The notes under the pieces: generated by a model | What the model was told of the DNA's origin: nothing | The model's database searches: none | What the model saw: only the letters and a program-made list of their open reading frames with translations | Part shown: one piece after another, positions 13,101 through 25,100 of the stretch | Layout of the letters: each line of letters opens with the position of its first letter | How positions within the stretch are numbered: the stretch's first letter is position 1 | NCBI RefSeq assembly: GCF_001411555.2 | Contig: NC_049915.1 | Span: forward strand, 14,770,640-14,834,639 | Direction: 5' to 3' | Source of the DNA: Juglans regia | Lineage: Eukaryota > Streptophyta > Magnoliopsida > Fagales > Juglandaceae | Length of the DNA: 64,000 nucleotides | Translations under genes and position numbers: made by a program

Positions 13101-16100
13101 AATCAATTGCAAAAGAGTTTATTTTGAATAAAATGTATAAACACCCCCCCCCCCCCCCCAAAAAAAAAAAAAAAAAAGAAACTAAGAGAAGACTTGGACA
13201 ATACATAATCAAATAAGTTAGAAAATTAAAAAGCAAAAAGGAAGTATGGAATCCTTACTTGCTTGAAGACCTCTCCATCAGATAGTCAAAGTATCCTTCC
13301 CAGAATCTGCAAGGAAATAAAAAAGAGTGGATGAAACTTTCAAATCTAAATTAGTAAACAACTCATTAGACCCCAAAAAATGAAGGTTTTTTTTGTGTGA
13401 ATGAAGGTGAAATCCAAAATTTCAAATTTCAAGGACCATGAACAATCCTGTTAATTAAAAAAAAAAAAATCTCCTAACTCTTGCAAATTAGAGGAGGAAA
13501 AGATTGGGTGTCGAAGAGAACTGGCACTATCTGTTTTTCCTATGCAAGTTCAACACCCCAATTTGGGAAGAAGTAAACAATAAGACTACTTTAAGGAGTT
13601 ATTTATACATGATAGATTACCAAGAGCCTTTCCTAATGCCTAAGTATAATGAATCTAATTAAGGATTCTTGACAAATTTAGTTAGAATATCAACAACTAC
13701 GTTGAGCCACATAAGTAAAAACTTAAGGAGATAGTGAGCACTATAAAAAACAAAGAATTCAGCACAATCATCTAGTCAAAACACAGCACACGAATCCTTA
13801 GGAGAGGTTGTATTTGCTTGAAATTATTTACGGTTATTTATGGACAACTCTCTATACCATTATTAGGGACACATTGAGAGGGCTTGCGAACCTTCTGTCC
13901 TCATTCTTTCATCCCATACTTCATAAAACAAGAACAGTTACACACGAGCTTCTGAAACACAGTGAATGACAGCTGGTGAGGATACCTCACCAAAGCCTTC
14001 TAGAAAAACCTTCTATAAGAGGTACATTTTATGGTCTTCTAACAGGAAAAGAGAATGCAAAAACAAAAGAAAAGGCTTCTAATGCACTTGTCTTTTAGTT
14101 AGCTGTATTTGTTGAAGAGATGTGACTTCGGGGAGACATGAAGGACCTGTTTATCACCTTGTAGGATAATGAATGCTAAAGTGGATAGAGGTTTTTTGTC
14201 AGGTTATCTAGTGGGGTCGAGGGATCATGCAGGTTTGTTAACATCCCATTTATTATTTTCTGGTGACACACTGAGTTTTTGTGACACAAAATACAACTCA
14301 ATACTTGCGATATACTTTCTTATGTTTTGAAGTTGTTTTGGAGTTGAAGATCAATTTGGCAAAATCCGAGATTGTTCCTGTGGGTGATGTTAAAAATTTG
14401 GCTCATGTTCCTTCTATAAAGATTCTTATTTACTGTTGAAATATTTGGGTTTCCCTTTGGGTGCTTCTTACAAGGCAATATTCATTTGAAATGGCATACG
14501 TGAAAAGATTGAGTCGATATCCAAATTAAAGGAGATTTAAGAATTGTGGATCTAAGATCATCCACCATTTTCTAACAATATTCAAAATTCCAAGCATCAC
14601 ATTCTTTCAACATGTTCATTCCGCACGAGGCATAACGGAACCATACGCCAAGCCTCCACACTGCAATGACTAAAATTATGACTCTTCCAACATGTCAACA
14701 ACTCTACAACCCTTGGAGGCATCAACCCATGAATAACAAATATAGAGTATCGAGGACCATACTTTCCTAGCAACATCTCAATGGATCAGCATTTAATCAA
14801 TTGATTCCCACCCATTTTACACACGCAACACCAATCTATACTAAAATTCCCTATTGGGTTTGTTTGTGTGGAGACTGGTTCTGTTTGTGTGTGGCCCGAT
14901 TTGATGACCTGACCCAACAAGAATTCCTTATGTTATTTGGTGGATTTTCAAGGAAAAAATTTTGGACCCCTTTTTTGGGCTCTTGAACCAACCCGACCCC
15001 CTAATTAGGTTTATCCGCTAATTAGAGTCTTACCATATAACTTGTATTATTTTGTACAGCCGCTGTACTACTGCACTATGTATTCAATTTTCATCATAAT
15101 AAAATCCTCTACAACTTCGTGGACATAGGCATGTTGCCGAACCACACAAATCTTGTGTTTGTGTATGATTGATTTCATTTTTATTCTATTTTTTCTCTTA
15201 TCATTCATAACATTCCCCTTCTTCTCAACTTATCAGTACGGATTTTCCCCAAATGCTGCAGTCCATTCAAAGAATGTCACCTTCAATGGAGCTTTGTTCC
15301 AGCAAATAGCTTTCCAAGGAAAATGAGTGCCTAAGGGGGGGGCAAAGCTTGATAAAATGTTCTGACCTCAAACTTTCTTCCTTTGGACGGAACTAACCAC
15401 ATCTTATCCACTATATCACCTCTCAACCTAGTAGAGTAGAAACAGTTGAAGAATGAGGAAAAGAGCTCCAATTCCCGGTCATGTGCTATCGAATACAATG
15501 GATATTCTAGTAATATTGGAAAGTTAACACGAAGATATCATGTGAAAGTTTGAACAAGTCCAAGAAAACAGCCTTCAATGACTAATCAACACACCTAACA
15601 TCTTGCCAAAACCTATCATCATCCCATCTCCCACCTCAAATTTGATAAAACTCGAGAAAATCCACCAACCCTTATATTTTTCACACACCAACCCCATAAG
15701 AACCACTCACTTCAAGAGAATTCCACCCTCCCCATGTACTGCCATACTTGACTTCTACCATTAATCGCCCTAATGCCTCCCAATTGTAGCAATGCATCAG
15801 AGCCATTTGCCCAACAAGGCACAATTAAAAACTAACAAATTTCTGACTCTAAGTCCACTAACATAACCAAGTACAAATCTTAGGCCAACTAAATAGAAAG
15901 AAACTTGAACTTATTGCCAATTCCGCCCCATAAGAAATCCCTCTGAAGTCTTTCTATATGATTGGCTGCACTTGCTGGTATAGAGAATAGGGATAGATTG
16001 TAGGCAGGCAAGTTGGATATAGGCTTTTGATCAAAGTTAGTCAGCCTTCTTTTGATAAATAGAGTTGCTTCTATCCTACCAAACGACAATCCATCTTCTC

Positions 16101-19100
16101 AAGTATATCATCAAAATAGCTTGTTGCCTTGAATAGCGACCCATATGGAAGGGAAGTCCTAAGTACTTCATTAAGTAATGTCACTTTGCATACATGAATC
16201 CTAGCAACTAATCAATTTCCGCCACGACACCTATAGGCACTAATTTTGATTCAGCCAAATAATCTCAATACCTAGAACAACTTCAACACATAAGAAAAGA
16301 CTGCATAAGTGAAGAAAATATTCTACAATATGCTCACAAAGTGAGGCTAGTGACATGCCTCAGCATGCACCAGCAGCACATGGCCTGGCCATCAGCATGC
16401 CAGGGCCATGTCAGGACATGCCCCGCACACGCATGCACACAGCACCAGCAAGGCTAGTAGACTCCCAACGCCCAAGCCACCTACCTGGGCCTGCACACAG
16501 CATTAGCGCCCAGCGCCCATGCCACCTAACTAGGCCATGGGCGCATCATCAACATGCAGCTCCCATGCCATGAGCACAGCAACAGCAGCCCACACCTAGG
16601 CCACCTGCCTAAGCCATGACTACAAACCACCAGCAACAACAACAGGCATGCCCAACAGCCATGCCATCAAGCAGCCCCAAAGCCCAGACCCTTGCCTGGG
16701 CCATGTCAGCCATGCACCAGTGGGCAGCACCAATAGGCAACCCCACGCCCAGGCCCATGCACAGCATGCCCATGGCCAATGCCATGGGCCAGCTTAGGCC
16801 ACCAAGGGCAAATGTCATAGGCCCCACGCCATTATCACTTATTTAATTATTTTATTTATCAATGGACCTATTAGGATTTAATCTCTATATATAGGACCTT
16901 TAGCATCTTAGTTTACATCTTTTGATCATTTGACATTTTTCCTTTGTGGAACGGTTTGGTGTGTTCTTAAAGAACACTTTCAGTGCTTTTGCACTTGGGC
17001 TCTTTTGGGTGAAATTTGTGAATCCCAATGAGAGGATTAACACCTTGCAATTCGTGAATAGGTGTTGTCCATTTATCTATTTTTGATTCATCACCTTGCA
17101 ATTCGTGAATAGGAGTTAAATCACTTATCTTTCTTTTTATCGATCTTATGTTTCATCACCTTATAATTCATGAATAGGTGTTGATTCATTTTACCAATCT
17201 CTTGTCTATATTTTCCATTCTATATTCAAAAATCCAAAAATATATTGTTCTTATATTTTCTACTTGTTCATATATTTTCCTTGCATTTTCTCGCATGTCA
17301 AACATATCCTAAGCCATATTCTTCATATCCTTTGATTTCCCAAATATCTATAAACACCAAAACTAAAGTCTTCATCTTTCCTTTATCATCCAAGACCAAA
17401 TCCACCTTCTATACATTTCACCAATTGCCATAACCGAAATTCCCTAAGCCTCCAACTTTCCAATCCCATAATTCCCATATTTGCCTCTTATAAAAATTAG
17501 CCTTCCTCCATCCACATTAGCCCAAGCCGAAATCCACATTGCCTCCAACATTCCATACACACATCTTGTCATAGTTGGTAACCCTAGCCTTCCTTCATCC
17601 AACTAAGCCCTAGCCAAATCCCTAGAGTCTCACAAGGTAATTCCTACATTTTAGGAATCCTCATCCATCTTCTAAATCCAATCCCTAAAATCACTTCATC
17701 CTTCAAATCACTCAATCCCTTGAATCACTTAAGTCAACCAAAAGATCTTCATTATCTTACCTTAGCTAATCCCTAAATTCTAGGAACTTCCCTAGAATCA
17801 CTCCATCCCTAAAATCACTCATTTCCTAGAATCACTCAAATCAACCAAAGACCTTCATCCTCTTGCCATATCCAAACCCTATCTTCCACCTCCAAACCCC
17901 TAAACTCAAGGAACAACCCTAGACTCATTCAAACATCATCCATCTTCATCTTTCCTGCCATATTCGAAATTCCTATCACTCCCAAATTGTCTCCAACAAT
18001 TTAGGAGCCCTACCCTCACTCATCCATATCCTTCCAGACCCTAGCAACCCATCCTAGACTCCAACCCTAGTCCAACTCTTCCCAATCTCGAAATCCCCCT
18101 TAGCCACAACCCAAAACCCTAGCTACACTTTACCATACCAACCCTATGTCAATGGACAGCACTGTCCATCATCAATATAGTTTCCTTCTATTCTTCTTTC
18201 CTTATCTCATCTTTACTTCCGTTACTTAGGCTTGTACAGAAATATAGTTTCCATATAAGGCTAAGAATGCTAGAATCACTCGATAATTAGTTTCTTCACA
18301 TGTATAGTTCTCTTGTAAAGTTTCTATATAATATACAGATCACTCAAAGGCCAATTGATTCGGCCATTCATACATCGCATTTTACCTTATCTTGACATGG
18401 TATCAAGAGCCGGTTGATTTTTTTCTCTCTCGGTTTCGTTGTTGCCCGCGTGCATCGTCTTCTGTCTCGATTACGTGTGTCGGTGTGGTCTGTGTCTTGG
18501 CAGTCCCTCTCGGCATCTTCGATTTGTCTCGGTTTCGTGTGTCGGCGTCGTCCTCTCGGCATCTTCGATTTCTCGTGTATCGACAGACGTACGAGCTTCG
18601 TATTTTTCGGCGCTCTGCTTCTGGGGTAGCCTTTCTCGGCAGGTTCTGTCTCGTTTTTGGGCTCTCTCGGCATCTCCTTCCTCCATCGACACGCTCTTCT
18701 TCTGGAGTGGTGTGTTTCGGCAGCTCTGTTTAAGGTCTGGGCTTCTGTTCCTGCGTTCTTGTTTACGTTTCTGAGTGGGTGATTTCGGCAAAATTAATTT
18801 TTTGGTCTTCGTATTATTATTTTTTTTGCCTTATCACATTTGTCGGCAGAAACTCATTTTCTTTGGGTTCCTTAAAGTTTATTCTGGAATTTCTTTTCGT
18901 CTCGAGTTCCATTTTTTTGCTATGGATTCTGCACCTATATGTGTCAAATTTACAGGCAAAAATTATTCTACTTGGGCTTTTCAATTTGAACTTTTCCTCA
19001 AGGGAAAAGACCTTTGGGGCCATATTGATGGCACGGATGTTGCACAAACATCCAATCCTGAAAACTCCAAAGATGTCGCGTCTTCGCCTTCTTGGGATGT

Positions 19101-22100
19101 ACTTGATGCTCGGATCATGTCTTGGCTTCTTAGTTCGGTGGAGCCACATATTGTCACTAACTTGCGGGCTCATCGCTCCGCTCAATCCATGTGGAATTAC
19201 CTGAAGAAAGTTTATCATCAAGACAATGATGCTCGTCGCTTTCAGTTGGAACATGCGATTGCCATGTTTCAACATGGTAGTCTTTCCATCCAAGACTACT
19301 ACTCGGCATTCTTGACTCTTTGGAATGAATATACTGATTTGGTTATCGCGGATGTTCCTGTTGCTGCACTTTCCACTATTCAGAAGCTTCATGAGACTAG
19401 CCGGCGTGATCAGTTTCTTATGAAACTACGTTCGGAATATGAATCTGTTCGCTCTTCTCTACTGAACAGATCTCCTGTTCCTTCGCTGGATATTTGTTTT
19501 GGTGAGTTACTTCGCGAGGAACAACGTCTTAGTACTCAAGCTATTCTGGAGCAATCTCATGGTAGTTCTGGTACAGTGACTGTGGCTTATGCTGCCCAAG
19601 GACACGGATCACCTATGACTTCTAAAAATTTGCAATGTTTCTGCTGCAAGGCCTATGGGCATATTGCTGCCAATTGTCCTAAAAAATATTGTTCTTATTG
19701 TAAGAAAAAGGGACATATTATCAAAGAATGTCGTATCCGTCCCCAGAATCGTCAGGCTCACGCATTTCAGACTTCTGTGTCTGTTTCTCCCTCAGCGACT
19801 TCTGCAGTACATGACTCTTCCTCAGGTGTTTCCTCTGATCTTGCATCTCCTGCAGCAACTTATTGCACTCCTGAAATGGTGCAACAGATGCTAATTTCAG
19901 CATTGTCTGCGATGGGGTTTCAAGGTAAAAATTCTACTAAACTCTGGTACGTAGACTCGGGAGCTTCTAATCATATGACAAATACGCCCACTGCTCTGTG
20001 TCATGTTCGACCTTATGCTGGTCAATCTGCTATTCAAACTGCCAATGGTAGTTCTTTGCCCATAGCTGCTGTCGGAGATGCCTCTTCGACATTTACTGAT
20101 GTGTTTCTTGCTCCTCAACTTTCCACTAATCTTATTTCTGTTGGTCAATTAGTGGATAACAATTGCGCTGTTAAATTTTCTGGTGATGGTTGTGTTGTGC
20201 AGGACCAGGTAACGGGGGAGCCGATCGCGAAGGGACCTAAAGTGGGGCGTTTGTTTCCACTATTTTTACCTGTTCCAGCACTTTCTTCAGTTTCTTCTAT
20301 TACGTCTTTTGCTTGTAATAATGTTCCTAATCTAAGTATGGTGTGGCATCGTCGTTTAGGCCATCCTAATACTCAGATTTTATCTCATGTATTGAACTCT
20401 GGTTTTCTTGGTAATAAAGAACGTTTGTCTTTATCTCTTGAGTGTGATTCTTGTAAACTTGGTAAAAGCAAAACTCTTCCTTTTCCTTTGCATGCTAGTC
20501 GAGCTTCTCACTGCTTTGATCTTGTTCATAGTGATGTTTGGGGACCTTCCCCCGTTAGTTCACATGAGAAATTTAAATACTATGTGACTTTCATTGATGA
20601 TCATAGCAGATTTACTTGGGTTTATTTCCTTCATTCCAAATCTGAGGTTTTTCGTACTTTCACTGAGTTTTTAGCATATGTTGACAATCAATTTTCTGCG
20701 ACTATTAAGACATTACGCACAGATTCTGGTGGTGAATATTTGTCTAATGAGTTTCAGGCTTTCTTGGCTTCTAAAGGTATTATTCATCAACGTTCATGTC
20801 CCGCTACTCCCCAACAGAATGGAGTAGCCGAACGCAAAAATCGCACTCTTCTTGACATGGTACGTACCCTCTTGTTAGAATCCTCTGTTCCATCCATGTT
20901 CTGGGTCGAGGCTCTGAAAACTGCTACTCATTTGATTAATCGTTTACCTTCCCAAGTCTTACACATGGAGTCTCCTTATTTCCGCTTGTTTGATAAGCAA
21001 CCTAGTTATGATAATCTTCGTACATTTGGTTGTGTATGCTTTGTTCATTTACCTCCTCAATCTGTTAGCGACATAAATTATCTGCTCAATCTGTTAGATG
21101 TGCATTCTTGGGATATAATGTGTGTCAAAAAGGATTTGTTTGCTATGATCCTAATTTACATCGCACACGCATTTCTAGGAATGTTATTTTCTTTGAAAAT
21201 CAACATTTCTTTCCTGTGTCATCTGTGCCCTCTTCTTCCACTGTGGTCCTCCCCTCCTTTGAGCAGCAACTCTCAAATCTTCCTCCTGTCCGCTCTCGCT
21301 TTAAACCAGGTATTGTGTATACGAGACGCTCCCGCCCACAGTCTCTTCCCATGGCTCACCCAATATCTGATCCTAACATGCTCCAGAACCAGTCAGTTGC
21401 AGCACCTCCAGAGCCCTTGGTACGACGCTCTCCTCGAGTGTCTGTACCTCCGGATAGGTATGGTTTTCCTTCTGGGACCTCTATTTCAGCTCTTACTGCT
21501 GCTTTATCCAATTTTGATATTCCCACATGCTACTCACAAGCTGCCAAGCATGACTGTTGGCAACAAGCTATGCAGGAAGAAATTGCCGCTCTAGAGGCCA
21601 ATCATACCTGGGACATTGAGCCATGCCCTCCAACAATTGCTCCTCTGGGTTGCAAATGGGTTTACTCAGTCAAGGTTCGATCTGATGGAAGTTTGGATCG
21701 TTACAAAGCTCGACTTGTTGCTCTTGGGAATAATCAGGAATATGGTGTCAATTATGAAGAGACCTTTGCTCCTGTGGCTAAGATGACTACTGTTCGTACG
21801 ATTCTAGCTCTTGCTGCTTCTAATGATTGGCCACTACATCAGATGGATGTCAAGAATGCTTTTCTTCATGGGGATCTTAAAGAGTGTATTTATATGAAAC
21901 CACCACCGGGACTGAGTACTCCTTCGACTTCGCATGTGTGTAAGCTTCGTCGCTCTCTTTATGGTCTCAAACAAGCTCCAAGGGCCTGGTTTGATAAATT
22001 TCGAACCGCTTTATTACAATTCTCATTCAAGCAGAGCAAGTATGACACTTCATTGTTTCTTCGGAAATCAGATGTGGGTATTGTTGTTCTTTTGGTATAT

Positions 22101-25100
22101 GTTGACGATATTGTGATTACTGGTTCCGACTCTATTTTACTTGGCAGCTCAAGACTCATCTCTCTGAGTCATTTCATATGAAAGACCTTGGGTCTCTCAC
22201 ATATTTTCTTGGTCTTGAGGTGCATCGTAGTTCATCTGGTATTTCACTCAATCAACATAAGTATGCTAGTGACCTGGTGGCTACAGCTAGCCTACAGGAG
22301 GCCACTTCGGTTGATACTCCCATGGAATTGAATGTCAAGCTTCGCAAAGAGGAGGGTGATTTACTTGAGGATCCCAGTTTATACCGGAAGTTGGTAGGTA
22401 GTCTTGTCTATCTCACCATTACTAGACCGGACATTTCCTTTGCAGTACAACAAGTCAGCCAGTTTCTTCAGACCCCTCGTCATCTTCATTTGGCTGCTGT
22501 CCGTAGGATCATACGCTATGTTCAGGGCACCTCTGCCCGTGGCTTATTCTTTCCTGCAGGCAATTCTCATCGCCTTATTGCTTATAGCGATGCTGATTGG
22601 GCTGGTTGTGCTGATACACGTCGATCTATTACTGGTTGGTGTGTGTTCTTAGGTAATGCATTGATCTCCTGGAAGAGTAAGAAGCAAGACAGAGTCTCTA
22701 AGTCATCTACAGAATCTGAGTATCGGGCAATGTCTCTTGCTTGTTCCGAAATTATTTGGCTTCGAGGTTTGCTTGCTGAGCTAGATTTCTCTGAGACCGA
22801 TCCTACACCACTACATGCTGATAATACAAGTGCTATTCAAATCACAGCCAATCCTGTCTATCATGAGCGCACGAAGCATATTGAAGTCGACTGTCATTCT
22901 ATCCGTGAAGCATTTGAAGCTCGTGTTATCACTCTCCCACATGTTCCCACTGAACTACAAATTGCTGATATCTTCACCAAAGCTCTCACTCGCCATAGAC
23001 ACTGTTTCTTAAGTGGCAAATTGATGCTTGTTGATCAACCCGCATCAATTTGAGGGGGGCTGTCAATGGACAGCACTGTCCATCATCAATATAGTTTCCT
23101 TCTATTCTTCTTTCCTTATCTCATCTTTACTTCCGTTACTTAGGCTTGTACAGAAATATAGTTTCCATATAAGGCTAAGAATGCTAGAATCACTCGATAA
23201 TTAGTTTCTTCCCATGTATAGTTCTCTTGTAAAGTTTCTATATAATATACAGATCACTCAAAGGCCAATTGATTCGGCCATTCATACATCGCATTTTACC
23301 TTATCTTGACACCCTAAGCATCATCCAAGTGGTCCCAATATCAAGGGCAACTTTCACGCCATTTCACATTGCATCAAACACACCAAACCATCACTTAGAT
23401 CACTCGAAATCATCATCATCATCAATTCCATAACTAAACACCATACATTCATCAACCTAGAAACCCATCATTGCCATCATAAGTGCCATTATTGATCAAA
23501 GACTAAGCAAGAAGGCTAAAGCATTTGGTCATCACAAGGAGAACCAAGGCGAGGACAACATAGTGTTTAGGAACTAGACCGAGGTCCCTAACAGATACGT
23601 TGTGGGCTGTGGGTGATAGTTCTCAGACTATCGGCGTTATCTGGGGCTGTGTGGTGCTTATCGGCAAGGTCTGTGCAGCAATTGGGCTGTCGGCATTTGG
23701 TGTGCACGTGCAGGTGCTTCTATCGGCATAGTTTGTGGGGAGAGTGGGCAGGTTTTTTTTTTTGTTAGAGTTATTATTTTTTTTATGGGCATCATGACTT
23801 CTGAATCATTTACCGTGAAATTCATGTGTAAAAACTACTCTGCCTGCGAATTTCAATTCCGTTTATTTGTTATGAGAAAAGAGTTATGGGGTCATAGAGA
23901 TGGGAGTGATCCCACACCTCGAGATGCCAAGGCTTTGTCAAAATGGGAAATCAAGTATGCTAGGGTCATGACCTGGATCCTTGGCTCCATTGAGCCTCAC
24001 TTTATTCACAATCTTAGGCCCTATAAAACTGCCACTGACATATAGAATTACCTCAACAAGGTTTACAATCAAGACAACACGGCTTGGCATTTTCAATTGG
24101 AGTATGAGATGACTAATTTCACACAAGGAAGTCTCTCCATTGAGGAATATTTTTCTGGTTTTCAAAATCTTTGGGTTGACTATTCAGACATTGTTTATGC
24201 TAATGTTCTCGCTGCAGCTCTCTCTGTCCAAGCAGTGCATGAAACAAGCAAAAGAAATCAATTATTGATGAAGCTCCATTTTGACTTTGAAATTGCACGT
24301 TCTAATCTGATGAATCATCATCTTGTACCATCTCTGGATGCTAGTTTGAGTGAACTTCTTCGTGAGGAGCAGCGTATAGTAACTCAGGCTGGCGTGGAAC
24401 ATCGGGCTAATTTAGTGCACCTGTTACTGTGGCTTATGCAGCACAAAGGAGGAATAAGGATAGAGACATGCGTGCTGTCTAGTGGTTTAGTTGTAAAGCT
24501 TTTGGTCTTATTGCTCAGGATTGTCCCAAGAAGTTTTGTAATTACTGCAAGAAATAGGGTCATATCATCTCTGCTTGTCCCGTTCGACCTGAAAGGAAGC
24601 AGGGTACTACTTATCATGCCTCTGCTAGTGCCTCTAGTTCTACTGCATTGCCTGCTGCCTCGCCAGTTGTTCATATTCCTGCTCCTACAGCCTTAACAAA
24701 CCCGAACACACTCACTCTTGAAATGGTACAACAGATGAATGATCATTTCTACTTTTTCTGCTTTTGGGCTCTCAGGTAACCATAAAGTTTCTTCTAAGCC
24801 ATGGTATTTTGACTCCAGAGCCTTTAACCATATGACCAATACTGTTGTTCCTCTTACTAATGTCAGAAATTATGATGGAAATCTGAAAATTAACACCGCT
24901 GATGGCAGTTCTCTGCCTATCAGTGTTGTTGGTGATCTTTCATCTTCCTTCACTGATGTTTTTGTGTCTCCTGACCTCTCCACAAATCTTATTTCTAATG
25001 GTCAATTGGTTGATAATAATTGTAATGTCCAATTCTCTCATTCTGGTTGTGTTGTGCAGGATCAAGTGTTAGGGAAGATGATCGCGAAAGAGTCTAAAGT

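Larger units (their letters stand above)
4126..13306 (-). other. SCD1: SCD1 exons 19-31 (end of middle region and WD40 propeller)
   Basis: In transcript order the exons are 13259-13306, 11530-11587, 11334-11417, 8417-8678, 7554-7759, 7376-7440, 7134-7257, 6429-6610, 6236-6307, 5982-6142, 5850-5891, 4804-5012 and 4126-4221. Exon 19 is a 48-nt micro-exon reading [15 protein letters not shown], with the 16-kb intron 18 upstream of it. The WD40 part starts in exon 23 ([16 protein letters not shown]) and runs to the stop. Exon 22 carries the serine-rich linker ([20 protein letters not shown]). Weak donors are GTTTTC after exon 24 and GTCATT after exon 25; I found no better alternative that keeps the frame. 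LINE-derived DNA lies in introns 19, 21 and 22, and a MITE in intron 29. Confidence 0.93.
18147..23311 (+). mobile_element. Complete Ty1/copia LTR retrotransposon
   Basis: A 5,165-bp element with 251-bp LTRs that begin TGTCAATGG and end TTATCTTGACA. It is flanked by the 5-bp duplication CCCTA (18142-18146 and 23312-23316). A primer-binding site for initiator tRNA-Met follows the 5' LTR and a polypurine tract precedes the 3' LTR. The LTRs differ at a single position (CACA against CCCA near 18298 and 23212), so the insertion is recent. The internal order Gag, protease, integrase, RT, RNase H is copia-type. It lies in SCD1 intron 18, opposite to the gene. Confidence 0.97.

Noticed and set aside
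16355..16846. Open frames in the GC-rich block on both strands
   Set aside because: Composition alone keeps frames open there; no domain or start context.
17038..17190. CRISPR-like spaced direct repeats
   Set aside because: Only three diverged copies with unequal spacing in a eukaryotic repeat region; not an array.
18368..18791. Several overlapping open frames on both strands with Arg/Ser-rich text
   Set aside because: They lie in the untranslated leader of the copia element and arise from its CTCGG/TCGGC composition.
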